Shown: in pieces, positions 22,001 through 31,412 of the stretch
How the letters are laid out: each line of letters begins with the position of its first letter
Numbering within the stretch: position 1 is the first letter of the stretch
DNA from: Limnomonas spitsbergensis
Taxonomy: Eukaryota > Chlorophyta > Chlorophyceae > Chlamydomonadales
Direction: 5' to 3'
Assembly: GCA_037349105.1 (NCBI GenBank)
Contig: JAYJMM010000094.1
Location: 1,054,001-1,118,000 of the forward strand
DNA: 64,000 nt
The notes under the pieces: model-generated
Told to the model about the DNA's origin: nothing
What the model saw: the letters and a program-made list of their open reading frames with translations, nothing else
Database searches by the model: none
Position numbers and translations under genes: made by a program

Positions 22001-23607
22001 TTTTCAAAACCGTCATTTCTGATGTTATCTTTATGTTGAGGCTATGGCGCTCATGCACCCTGATGGGAAGGATGGAGCAGGCAGGTAAGCGGTTTCATTT
22101 TTAAACCGTAAGTTCTTATATTATCTTCATGTTAAGGCTATGGCGCTAACGCATCCTGATGGGAAAGATGGGACAGGTATGAAGGCGGTATCATTTTGAA
22201 AATCTTGGTGTCGGATGTTTCCTTTATGTGATTTATAGCGCTCACGCACGCATTCTGATGGGTAGAATGGAAAAGGGTTAGGAAACGGCTTAGTTTTTGT
22301 AATTATAATTTTGGATACGTCTCATTATCTGTTATGTTCTGTTGCATGGTGCCAGATGTGCTCCATACTCCAGCATATCCTTCATGTCCGTGTCTTTATG
22401 ATCCTTGGTGGCGAGGGTCCCACGGGCCTCGTCAGAGATATGAAATCTGGAATCTTCAATGGCCTTTCAGTATTGCCAACAATCCGATGTGTGTGTGAGT
22501 TGCTGGCACTGCTGCTGCTGCTACTTCTGCAACGACCTAGTCGTCATGTCCGAGTCTGCATTAGCATCAACTTTCAGCATTGTCACAAATCTGATGTGTC
22601 TGTTTTGCTGGCACTGCTGCTGCTGCTGCTGCTGCTGCAACGACCTTGCAGTTATGTCCAAATTTGCATTTCGGCGCTCATAGCCAGTGCCTAGGTGCCT
22701 CACCTCGATGCCTCACCTCGGCTTCAGCCTCGAAGCCCTCGACCCGTAACTCACAATCCTAAGCCCTCATGTCCATCTGAGAGACGTTAAGACACGGGGC
22801 TCAACTGCTGCGACGGCACAGGATGTATGTGTTTTCGTCAACTCGTCGAGCTCAGAAACGCTAATAACGAAATACTGAGCTCTCATGTCCCAGGGTCCAT
22901 CATGAACCTTAAAGCCAGGGTCCAGCCGGGGCCTTAAAGCCCTCAAAGCCAGAATCCAGCGAGGGCCTTAAAGCCCTCACAGCCAGCTTCCAGCTCCAGG
23001 GCATAGCCAGGGCCTTGAAGCCCTCAACCCTCAACTCCTAATTCTAAGCCCTCATGCCCCAGGGTCCATCGAGGTGGCATGCAACCTGCTGGATCTTAAG
23101 GCAACGCCACCGGCGGCAGTACAGCAGTACCTTGAAGCAATGGTTTTGGCCGCAGAGGCTGCCCGTCCGGGTGAGCTTCTTCATAGGAGCAGCGGTCAGG
23201 GCAGGATGTTGTAGCGTCCCTGGATGCCACTGAGTATAAGGCTATACAAGTGTACAGCCTTAGACTCAGTAGCATCCAGGGACGCTACAGATGTAGCAAA
23301 AAGGGTGGCAGCTTGTTGCTGGGGATCATCTTTGCTTATGTTGTCCAAAGCTGGGGCTGGGTAACCCAGGGACCTCTGAGAAAGGAAATGCGCTTTCGTG
23401 AGCCGATGACACTTTTTGCACCCCTTTTTTTGCTGTTGGCAACGAACGTGTTGTGATTTCGTCTCAGGCATTGCTCTGGATGCCGCTCCTGGTGTTGCTG
23501 CTGCAGCTGCTGGAGATGGGCTTGAGGGTGTCGTCGTTAAGCTAGGTTACTGCACCGGCAAGTCAGCAGAGGAGCTGATCCGCCTAACCCTGGAAGCAGC
23601 TGCCTAG
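10048..23607 (+). CDS. Plant-type glutamate formiminotransferase-like protein, nine exons
   Basis: Exons 10048-10431, 14630-14731, 16102-16222, 16771-16914, 17584-17630, 19950-20040, 21790-21885, 23063-23170 and 23468-23607 join in phase to 410 residues ending in TAG. All introns are GT-AG. The product resembles plant proteins related to the formiminotransferase domain of FTCD, which moves a formimino group from formiminoglutamate to tetrahydrofolate. Matching blocks in order: VLAAIVYVSEGTNQSVLQEL, NMFVDAPYNRTGFTLTS, ATHPRLGVADHVSVHPLG (His187 lies in the conserved HPRLG block), VFMYGAAHPQGRKLAEIRRK, LGYFKPDAE, MTIGAVPWLINYNVPLL, SQRGGGLPHVEAMALTHPDG, IEVACNLLD and a final GYCTGKSAEELIRL. About 105 residues precede the first block and may be a targeting or linker segment, so the start is less certain. 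Intron 1 is 4.2 kb and mostly satellite. The activity in algae is inferred. Confidence 0.85.
10960..13830 (+). repeat. Large minisatellite in intron 1, about 100-115 bp units with an inner 16-bp repeat
   Basis: About 25 copies of a unit beginning ATTGTAGCTCAGAGGACAAG, passing CCCATGCATTCATATCATG and ending in one to five copies of a 16-bp subunit, GGCAGGCTGGCCACGG. Unit length changes with the number of 16-bp subunits, giving a nested repeat. Several multi-unit blocks recur as larger blocks (for example the 11.18-11.75 kb pattern again at 11.75-12.33 kb), showing recent block duplication. The short open frames across it are by-products. Confidence 0.95.
15670..16101 (+). repeat. Upstream copies of the 5' edge of formiminotransferase exon 3
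   Basis: The acceptor and exon start (CCCGCAG|CTGTCTTCCGCCGCC at 16102) recur at about 15778 and 15874 with good pyrimidine tracts, and more weakly near 15674 and 16001. Copies read through to GATTGGACCTC and then revert to the intron motif TTTCTCACACCTG. Confidence 0.85.
16223..16560 (+). repeat. Downstream copies of the 3' edge of formiminotransferase exon 3
   Basis: The exon 3 end (GGCCCACGCGGCCACGCATC through CATGTGTCCGTGCA) recurs at about 16298-16365 and 16467-16533. Both keep a donor, GAG|GTATGC and AAG|GTATAT, like the true GGAA|GTATGC. Telomere-like CCCTAAACC runs lie between copies. Confidence 0.85.
16915..17450 (+). repeat. Downstream copies of the 3' edge of formiminotransferase exon 4
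   Basis: Three copies of the end of exon 4 (TTCATGTATGGGGCAGCACA through GGAAGCTAG|GTACGT) at about 17020-17095, 17195-17275 and 17365-17445. All keep CTAG|GTACG. The first would still encode most of the FMYGAAHPQGRKL block. Confidence 0.9.
17631..18790 (+). repeat. Downstream copies of the exon 5 3' edge with repeat family A and telomere-like runs
   Basis: The exon 5 end and intron start (CACCTCCTCGGCTTCCCTGC then GAGGGAGCGGGGACAGGGG and TTTTGTAATATG) recur at about 18529 and 18730. In both copies the donor GT has become TT. Between them are four or five copies of CTCTGGGAAGCTACC with CCCTAAACC runs, and a family A copy at about 18270-18470. Confidence 0.75.
19380..19865. repeat. Interstitial telomere-like runs flanking a direct duplication
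   Basis: CCCTAAACCC runs at 19380-19420 and TTTAGGGTTTAGGG with its complement at 19740-19860. Between them a segment of about 165 bp is duplicated (GATCTCTGGC, CCACCAGATGC/CGACCAGATGC, CCCCA(A/C)CGAGGTGTGTCACG). Smaller runs occur at 15500-15560, 16230-16640, 17840-17960, 18570-18700 and 35140-35260. Confidence 0.8.
20340..20730 (+). repeat. About 130-bp intronic tandem repeat
   Basis: Three copies of a unit containing ATGGAATCTCC, AGCTGCC and GTTGTGCAGCT followed by GTAACAAAGCACAGATTCGG, in intron 6. No coding role is seen. Confidence 0.7.
20980..21789 (+). repeat. Six upstream copies of the 5' edge of formiminotransferase exon 7
   Basis: The exon 7 start (GCAG|CCAAGATCATGGCACGTG, true copy at 21790) recurs six times, near 21039, 21171, 21307, 21437, 21549 and 21675. 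Each carries the acceptor AG and about 45 exon bases coding KIMARAVSQRGG-like sequence. The copies alternate with the intron motif TAGCTGAATTGTAGCTGAAT. They stop at CTTCCTCATGT, where the exon continues only in the last copy. Confidence 0.92.
21886..22260 (+). repeat. Four downstream copies of the 3' edge of formiminotransferase exon 7
   Basis: The exon 7 end (ATGTTGAGGCTATGGCGCTC through GGAACAG|GTAGG) recurs starting near 21937, 22033, 22130 and 22225. The first three keep a G|GCAGG or G|GTATG-like junction. Exon 7 therefore sits between an upstream array of its 5' half and a downstream array of its 3' half. Confidence 0.92.
22725..23062 (+). repeat. Upstream copies of the 5' edge of formiminotransferase exon 8
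   Basis: The intron end and exon start, CCTCATGCCCCAG|GGTCCATC, have weaker relatives near 22767 (CCCTCATGTCCATC) and 22886 (CTCATGTCCCAGGGTCCATC). The motif GCCTTAAAGCCCTCA is repeated between them. Confidence 0.65.
23210..23289. repeat. Near-perfect 34-bp inverted repeat (hairpin) in intron 8
   Basis: The arm at 23210-23243 pairs with 23256-23289 at 32 of 34 positions, with a 12-base loop (ATACAAGTGTAC). The transcript of intron 8 could fold into a long stem. The arms contain GCGTCCCTGGATGC and GCATCCAGGGACGC. No MITE target duplication was identified. Confidence 0.85.
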
Positions 23608-24310
23608 CAGCTGCGGGTGTTGCTATTGGGAGAGCTAGTGTTGCTGCTGGTGTTGCACTGGCAAATCAGCCTCACGCTGGAAGCAGCTGCCTAGCAGCTG
23701 ATGGTGTTGCTGTTGGTATAGCTGGTGTTGCTGCTGGTGTTGCACTGGCAAATCAGTCTAACACTGGGAGCAGCTGCTTAGCAGCTGCTATTGTTGCACC
23801 GGCAAGTCAGCAGAGGAGCTTATCTTCCTCATGGTAGAAGGAGCTGCCTAGCAGCTGCTGTTATTGTTGCTGGTATTGCACCAACAAGGCAGCCTCACGC
23901 TGGAAGCAGCTGCCTAGCAGATGCGGGTGTGGCACCAGCAAGTCAGCAGAGGAGCTGATCTGCCTCGCGCTAGAAAGAGCTACCTAGCAGCTGCTGGTGT
24001 TGCACCAACAAGGCAGCCTCGCGCTGGAAGCAGCTGCCTAGCAGATGCGGGTGTGGCACCAGCATGTCAGCAAAGGAGCTAATCTGCCTCACGCTAGAAG
24101 GACATGCCTAGCAGCTGCTGGTGTTGCACCGGCAAGGCAGCAGAGGGGCCGATCTGCCTTGAGCTGGAAGCAGCAGCCTAGTAGCTCCGGTGTTGTTGCT
24201 GGTATTGCACTGACAAGTCAGCGTCACACAAGAAGCAGCTGCCCAGCAGCTGCTGATGTTGCTCCGGAAAGGTAACGAGGAAGCTGATCCGCCTTTCGCA
24301 GGAAACAGCT
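23608..24310 (+). repeat. About nine downstream copies of the last exon's 3' end, each including the stop region
   Basis: The end of exon 9 (CACCGGCAAGTCAGCAGAGG through GAAGCAGCTGCC and TAG) is repeated with a spacing of about 60-90 bp. Several copies keep ACCGGCAAGTCAGCAGAGGA and most keep the CCTAGCAG stop context. The array probably forms the 3' UTR or lies just past it. Confidence 0.92.
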
Positions 24311-24739
24311 GCTCCCCACCAGCCCCTTGAATAGAGGTGACAGTCACGTCGAGGCGTTGGATACGACGGGCAGTGATCTCGCAACCCTCGTGTCGGTCCT
24401 TATGAGGGGCAGGCATGTTGCTTACATTTATTTGCTTGTATTTAAGAGGCATGGCTTGCTTTTGTGATGATCAGAGCGTCTTAACTGCCTTTGCTACATT
24501 GACATCACTGGACATGAAGACCTCAGTTCCTTCAGGTCAGGATTGGCCCGGGCATGGTGCCCTGTTTCTATCAGCTGCTGTGATGGGGTTGTCTCAGAGG
24601 TAAAGCCTGGAAGGTCCTGGTTCTTATTATATTTACTCTCTGGTCAAATGCCCGCATGCACAGCCCTCCGCTCAAAGCCGGTAGCAAGATCACGAGGATG
24701 ACATCAAGAGGAAGACCGGGGTGAATGTTAGGGAGGGTA

Positions 24740-25520
24740 TTCTGAAGCAGGGCTGACGGTTGTGCGGCAGAGTATCCAATAGCGGGGCTAACGGTTGTGC
24801 GGCAGAGTATCCAATAGCGGGGCTAACGGTTGTGCGGCAGAGTATCCAATAGCGGGGCTAACAGTTGTGCGGCAGAGTATCCAATAGCGGGGCTAACGGT
24901 TGTGCGGCAGAGTATCCAATAGCGGGGCTTACGGTTGTGCGGCAGAGTATCCAATAGCGGGGCTAACAGTTGTGCGGCAGAGTACCCAATAGCGGGGCTT
25001 ACGGTTGTGCGGCAGAGTATCCAATAGCGGGGCTAACAGTTGTGCGGCAGAGTATCCAATAGCGGGGCTAACGGTTGTGCGGCAGAGTATCCAATAGCGG
25101 GGCTAACAGTTGTGCGGCAGAGTATCCAATAGCGGGGCTAACAGTTGTGCGGCAGAGTATCCAATAGCGGGGCTAACGGTTGTGCGGCAGAGTACCCAAT
25201 AGCGGGGCTTACGGTTGTGCGGCAGAGCCAGTATCCAATAGCGGGGCTAACAGTTGTGCGGCAGAGTACCCAATAGCGGGGCTAACGGTTGTGCGGCAGA
25301 GTATCCAATAGCGGGGCTAACAGTTGTGCGGCAGAGTATCCAATAGCGGGGCTAACAGTTGTGCGGCAGAGTATCCAATAGCGGGGCTAACAGTTGTGCG
25401 GCAGAGTATCCAATAGCGGGGCTAACGGTTGTGCGGCAGAGTATCCAATAGACCAATAGCGGGGCTAACGGTTGTGCGGCAGAGTACCCAATAGCGGGGC
25501 TTACGGTTGTGCGGCAGACT
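24740..25520. repeat. 35-bp minisatellite
   Basis: About 21 head-to-tail copies of a 35-bp unit containing GTGCGGCAGAGTATCCAATA followed by GCGGGGCTAAC. Copies differ by one or two bases (CGG/CAG, TATCC/TACCC), which suggests recent homogenisation. It lies between the formiminotransferase gene and atpC, and nothing else is seen there except unique filler to 26574. Confidence 0.95.
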
Positions 25521-26574
25521 ATCTGTTCTTATATTTTGGATTAAAACCAGGAGGCTGGCTGGGGGCTGACAGACAGCGGGTGTCACACTGTCACATGGTA
25601 ATCCTGTTGCGTTCTGCAACGGTCGAAGGCCCACCTCTTCAAGCAATCAAACATAGCGAGCCTTTCATTCACTTGGCAGTGTCATAGGGGAGGTGGGGGG
25701 CCTCCCCTCATTACCAAGGGAGATTTGAATCTGTAGGGGATTTCTCATATGGTGGGCTCCCAAAACAGCATGAGCACAAAATGTTAGTCGATCAGGTGGC
25801 AGGCCATGCTGGCGCTGCGCTCCCTTGCTACAGTGCGGCCATATCGTATGGCCCATAACACCATATGCCACCCAGGCATGGCCCAGTGGCACGCCTCCCT
25901 TATGGAGGCAGGCTGGTCAACGAGACCGGGCACCAGCTAGGTTTGCATCGGCTGGGTCGGCAGTTGGTCGTGCCTTACATTCACGCAGGCTCCCTTCACA
26001 CATGCCAGCCCGACTTGCATGGCAGGGAAATTAAGCCACTGGCCAGGCCTCTCCTTGATTCATATGGACAGATGTCCCGCATCAGCATCAGCCCTGTCTG
26101 CATGACTGGAGGATTAATCCTTGGTTATGCATCGCGTGAGGTCTCGCTTGGTTGCTTGCTAGTTTGCAGACCTGGCCCAACAGGATCCTGTGAGACAAGC
26201 TCACCATGTGGCTCCCGGCGTCATTGAGAGGTGTAAGCTTTATGTTACATGCTATGCTATCAAGGAGATCCTGGCATTGGTCTCCACGTAAGACCTCACC
26301 AGAAACCTGATAAGTATTTGGACACCGAGGACTACAGCTCATCATTAGCCGTTGTCCCATGTGTGGGACACACTGCCACCAATATGAGAAATTTACAGTT
26401 ATCTAGCAAAGCTCTTCAGCAATAGCGAGGCTTAATTGGGCGCAACACCTTCAGCGAAAGGACGATTCTCATCTCATCTGATCCGACCTTTTGGGAGTAC
26501 GGCACATCTGGCCACCGAGTTTTATCTGACCCGTGTCTTTCCCTCTGCTCACTTTCAGAAAGGCTCCAATCAAT

Positions 26575-29500
26575 ATGGCGTCTATCTCTGCCAAGCAAAA
26601 TGCCTTCATGGCCTCGACCTCGTTCGCTTCGACCCAGAAGAAGGTCGCCGTCAACAGGGGATCCCTGCAGGTCGGTCCCCCATGATACCAGTGTGCGCGA
26701 TGTATAGTCACCATAGTATCCATGAAAGACGGTCTTGACTTGTGAGACCGGGTGGGTCGCAACTTATCCTCTTGGGTGGTCGTGGTGGAGGATCGGTCCC
26801 TGGGAACATGTCCAGAAACGTCCATGCCACGAGATACCTAAGTGGGCTAGTATTTCATGGTTAATGTTGAGCACTCGGAGAGGCACTCCCTGCTGAACAT
26901 CTTGTGTTTGTCCTCAGGTGGCTGCCGGCATGAAGGAGATTCGCGATCGTATTGGATCAGTGAAGAACACCTCCAAGATCACAGAGGTGACCTACGGGGT
27001 ATTCAGTCCGGATAAGGAGGAGTTTGATGCCTTCTAGCCGAGTTACCCGCACCCATTGTGTGTGGATTGGGGGACTGGAAGGACATATTCGGATAAGTTT
27101 GAATTGTAGTGGTCATTGATTGTGTTCATGCGCAGGCCATGAAGCTGGTCGCTGCTGCCAAGGTGCGCCGTGCCCAGGAGGCCGTCATCAACTCTCGTCC
27201 CTTCTCGGAGAACCTCGTGAAGGTGAGCGAGCGACGATGAAGGGAGATACTCAGCTTTGCTGTCCTGTACGAGGGTGCATGCAGGGGGCAGCACAACACT
27301 TTGACGCACCCCATCTCTTTGCTGAGATCTCATTCGAAAATAGATGGACGGCCACGGTTAGCCGATCATTGTCCCAAGCCATGGGTGCCACGTACAAGCT
27401 ACCACAGCCCTTTCATCAGCCATATCTGATGGCAATGTTTGGGGGCAGATTTACAAATATTCAATGCTGTGCATCCCCCACCTGGCACATGTTTTCAAAC
27501 CTGCCCCCTCTCCCCCCTTACATGCGCATGTGTCCCCTTCTCCTTCTCGCCTGACAGGTGTTGTGGGGTGTTAACCAGAGGCTGCGCGTTGAGGATGTGG
27601 ACTCACCTCTGTGCAATGTCCGCCCCGTCAAGACGGTCCTGATGGTTGTTATCACCGGAGACCGTGGTCTGTGCGGTGGATACAACAACTTCATCCTGAA
27701 GAAGGTAAGGTGGCATGCGAAGGCACGGTTATTTTAGGATGTGGACCAAATCTGATGGAGTCATGCATCGGAAGGCTTTGAGAAGTACAGTGCATTTGCA
27801 GTCTCCCTTGCTGGCCAGCATTTGGTTTGATCTGGTCAAGGCGCACTTCACAAAAATGTGGAAGGTGGTGGTGGGTAACGTGACTATTCAGGGTGCCGGT
27901 GGGACTAAATTTGGTCAGGGCCACAAGGTGGCTATGATCACTGGACTGGATGCTCATGCCTTGCCATGCCACGATGTCTGGCTGATGAATTTTTGTCTGT
28001 CCCAACCGTCCGTGGCCTAGTAAAAGACAAGTGTCCCCCCAAAGCTCTAGCTCAGTCAGGTCCTCCAACTGCATGGTCTCACCATATGGCAGGCTAGAAA
28101 ATAGCCACCACTGCCTTGGTGTCCCGCATGGACTTCAACTCGCCGTCTAGATTTCAACTGCCGATCAGTTGCTTTCACAGCCAGTGCTGCCCTTGGTAAC
28201 ATCTATGAAGATGCGCAACGATTTGAAGCAGTCCTATACCTCGGGACTCGTCAGTGGATGCCCAGACCCCTTCCTCTCAACCTCCTCTTCACCCCTCAGA
28301 CCGAGAGGCGCTTCACCGAGCTCACCGCGCTGGGTGTCACCGTGAAGGTGGTCGCCATCGGACGCAAGTGCCAGCAGTACATGAAGCGCAGGCCCAAGTA
28401 CGACATCGTCAGTGAGTACAGCTCCAAGAGCCCCCAGACACGCCTGGCCTGGCGCTGGCCGTCGATGCAGCCTGCCCCGCTTGTGCCTGGCATGTGCCGC
28501 CCACAGTTTTTCCCGGCACGGGCTACCCACACAACCTGTCCCACCCTCTGTCTGGCACAACCGCGCTCTTTTCTGGGCCGGCTAGGCCGCCGGTGTCTGC
28601 ACCTGCTCGACAGATGGCCGCTGGTTTCATGCATCCCTGCGATAGCTTGAGTGCTCACTGGACGGAAAGCCTGAGAGTAGCCCCCGGTAGCCGCGCCATG
28701 TATCTGTGGGTGGTGCACAGGTGTGGCATGCCTTGTCCTGCCCCCCCCGGCCAGTCTGAAGCTGTTTCGCGTGGCATGCCTTGTCCTCCCCCCATGGTTC
28801 AGCTGTTCATTCATTCCCGGGCAATGCACTTTGCTCTCAGCCCCAGTGATCACCTGTTTGTCGGGGCTTCTAAAACCGGTGGTTCCCCCCCATTGTGATC
28901 TGTTCCTTTCCGCTCTCGGCCCCGGTGATCGCCTGGTTGTCGGGACTTCTAAAATAGGTGGCTCCCCCAGTCCCCCCCCATTGTGATCTGTTCCTTTCCG
29001 CTCTCAGCACCTGCAATCACCCGGTTGTCGGGGCTTCTAAGCCAGAGGCTCCCCCCATTTTAATCTGTTCCATTCCTCGCGCCCCTGCAGAGGCATTCAA
29101 CATTGGCAAGGCGCCCACCATGAAGGACTCCCAGGCCATCTCCGACGAGGTTTTCTCCAGCTTTGTCTCTGAGGAGTGCGACAAGGTGGAGATGATCTAC
29201 ACCAAGTTCATCTCGCTGATCTCTTCGGACCCCGTGATCCAGACGCTGCTGCCCTTGACCCCCAGGTACGGGGTGCGGTACCTGGGGCTGGGGCCCTGGT
29301 GCGGTACCCGGTGCGGGTACCTGGGGCCCTGGTGCGATACGTGGGTGCGGTACCCGGTGCGGCTTTAGACAATGACAAGAAGCAGCGGCCAATGTATCCG
29401 CACGAAATTGTGAAGACAAGAGGCTCCCCAGTAGGCACCTGTGGATTAGGGATCCTGACTCTCTGGCGTGCATTGAGGTCTCTCTGTTAAGAGATACATA

Positions 29501-31333
29501 CCTCATGGCTACTTTCATAGTGGCCTTTGTGGCTTCAGACCCTGACCCCGTGACATGCTCTGTATCTTCAGAAATGCCTGGGGAGCGCTGGGTTGTCAAA
29601 GTGACTAGACCACCATTAACACATCTACAGCTGTACACTAGAAGCAGGAGACCAAATATCAAAGCATGCTTCCAGCAGCTCGCTACCCTTGCATGTTCCT
29701 TTGCCCCGACATGCACCTGACCCCATCCCCAAACCCCTGTCCACACAGCGGTGAGCTTTGTTCCGCTGAAGGCAACTGCGTGGATGCCGCCAACGACGAG
29801 ATTTTCAAGCTGACCAGCAAGGGCGGCAAGTTCTCTGTAGACCGCGAGAGCAAGCCCATCGAGACTGAGCCCCTCGACCCCGGCCTCATCTTTGAGCAGG
29901 AGCCCACCCAGGTATGAAGACAGGCTCAGGCACAGAGCATTGTTGGGTGAAGGGATGGCCAGGCGCAAGGCTGTGGATGATGAGTGGCAGTGCCCCAGCC
30001 TCACGCCTAATTAGGAGACCACATAACAGGCCCTGGCAGGGAGCATGGTTGGGTGAAGAGTTGCAGGGCCATGGATGATGAGTGGCAAGGCCCCGGCCTC
30101 ACATTCAATCAGGAGCCCACTTGGTTAAATAACAGGGCCAGAAATTTTAGGGCTTGGAGACCTGTTCTGTTTGTGACCAGCAGGTAGGTGTGTCCTTTCA
30201 TATTGAGCAGGACAACTGAGGATCAAGTCAATGACTCTCCAGCTTCTTTTTTGTTCTGTCTTGGAGCCGTCTGTTTACTTCCCAACTACAAACCCTGCCC
30301 TGCTGTCCCCTTAATTCTTTTCTAATCCCTGTTTCCTGCTGTCTGTATCCCGCAGATCCTGGACTCCCTGCTGCCGCTGTACCTGAACGCGGCGATCCTG
30401 CGCTCCCTCCAGGAGGCGCTGGCCTCTGAGCTGGCAGCGCGGATGACGGCCATGGCCAGCGCCTCGGACAATGCCAAGGAGCTGCGCAAGGTGAGAGGCG
30501 CTTTTGCTAGATAAGGAGAAGTCAATGACATACAACCTCTGGCCTCTGCTCAAAAAGGCTTGGCCGGTAGGCAAGGATGGGGTGGGCTGGTATGATTGAA
30601 CGGGGCAGGAGAACGTGCGCGGCCTGAGCTGACAGCCTGGCAGCCCTGATGAAGGAAAAAGCTGCAAAGGTTTGTTTTCAGCTCCTTGTCAAATTAGAAC
30701 TCCGAATTGATGTCATGAGGGCACCTTGGTGGATGACACCTTCTTTGAAAATAAGACACCCTCCATGCCCGGGTTTCTGACTGGCTCTGTCCTGTGCTGA
30801 ATGTTTCTTTCAGGCCCTTGAAGCCCTACATTGTTTTTTTCCATATGTGCTCCCTGATTGGCAATGCCCATGTCCTCCCTGATTGGCAATGCCCATGTCC
30901 TCCCTGATTGGCAATGCCCTTATCCTCCCTGATTGGCAATGCCCTTATCCTCCCTGATTGGCAATGCCCATGTCCTCCCTGATTGGCAATGCCCATGTCC
31001 TCCCTGATTGGCAATGCCCTTATCCTCCCTGATTGGCAATGCCCTTATCCTCCCTGATTGGCAATGCCCATGTCCTCCCTGATTGGCAATGCCCATGTCC
31101 TCCCTGATTGGCAATGCCCTTATCCTCCCTGATTGGCAATGCCCATGTCCTCCCTGATTGGCAATGCCCATGTCCTCCCTGACTGGAAATGCCCATGTCC
31201 GTCCTCCCTGACTGACCTCCCTTGTGTGCAATGCCCCCCTCAGGCCCTGTCTGCCAGCTACAACAGAAAGAGGCAAGGCAAGATCACCCAGGAGCTCGCC
31301 GAGCTGTGCAACGGTGCCGCAGCCGGCCGCTAA
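26575..31333 (+). CDS. atpC: Chloroplast ATP synthase gamma subunit, nine exons
   Basis: Exons 26575-26670, 26918-26986, 27136-27222, 27558-27704, 28300-28411, 29091-29265, 29749-29911, 30356-30490 and 31244-31333 give 357 residues, the usual length for green algal precursors. The gamma subunit is the rotor shaft of the plastid F1 ATP synthase; it couples proton flow through the membrane ring to ATP formation in the alpha/beta head. The first roughly 32 residues (Ser, Ala, Lys, Arg-rich) are a likely transit peptide, ending at a splice junction. Conserved blocks are [49 protein letters not shown] and the C-terminal [14 protein letters not shown] and KITQELAEL. Exon 7 begins the plastid-specific regulatory loop with Cys233 and Cys239 ([14 protein letters not shown]), the pair that thioredoxin reduces to activate the enzyme in light. 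The reading phase is continuous and nothing is missing. Confidence 0.97.
28715..29090 (+). repeat. Tandem repeat before atpC exon 6
   Basis: About three copies of a unit of 80-120 bp containing CCATTGTGATCTGTTCCTTT, CCGCTCTC and GGTTGTCGGG. The last copy merges into the true intron end (TAATCTGTTCCATTCC then CCCCTGCAG|AGG), so this is a repeat of the acceptor region without exon sequence. Confidence 0.7.
29912..30140 (+). repeat. Decayed downstream copies of the atpC exon 7 3' edge
   Basis: The exon 7 end and intron start (GGCCTCATCTTTGAGCAGGA then GCCCACC) are echoed at about 29998-30040 (CCTCACGCCTAATTAGGAGA) and 30099-30140 (CCTCACATTCAATCAGGAGC). Shared flanks are GGATGATGAGTGGCA and GAGCATGGTTGGGTGAAG. 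The donor is lost in both. Confidence 0.65.
30845..31205 (+). repeat. 25-bp minisatellite in atpC intron 8
   Basis: About 14 copies of a 25-bp unit with CTCCCTGATTGGCAATGCCC, alternating CATGT and CTTAT variants. It ends just before the true branch and acceptor region of exon 9. Its unit resembles that region (GTGCAATGCCCCCCTCAG). A decoy acceptor, TTTCTTTCAG|GCCCTTGAAGCC at 30813, precedes the array. Confidence 0.9.
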
Positions 31334-31407
31334 TTGCCCGCGCGTTGCGCAATGCCCCCACCTAAGCGGGCATCAGGGTTCGTGGTTTTCGTCTCTGGCG
31401 AGTTTGT

Positions 31408-31412
31408 TGTAA
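31408..31412 (+). promoter_or_regulatory. Possible TGTAA polyadenylation signal of atpC
   Basis: TGTAA lies 75 bases past the atpC stop. TGTAA is the polyadenylation signal known from several green algae; whether this lineage uses it is not known. One short motif alone is weak evidence. Confidence 0.3.

Noticed and set aside
24740..25520. CRISPR array (35-bp repeats)
   Set aside because: The copies are head to tail with no unique spacers, and the context is a eukaryotic genome.
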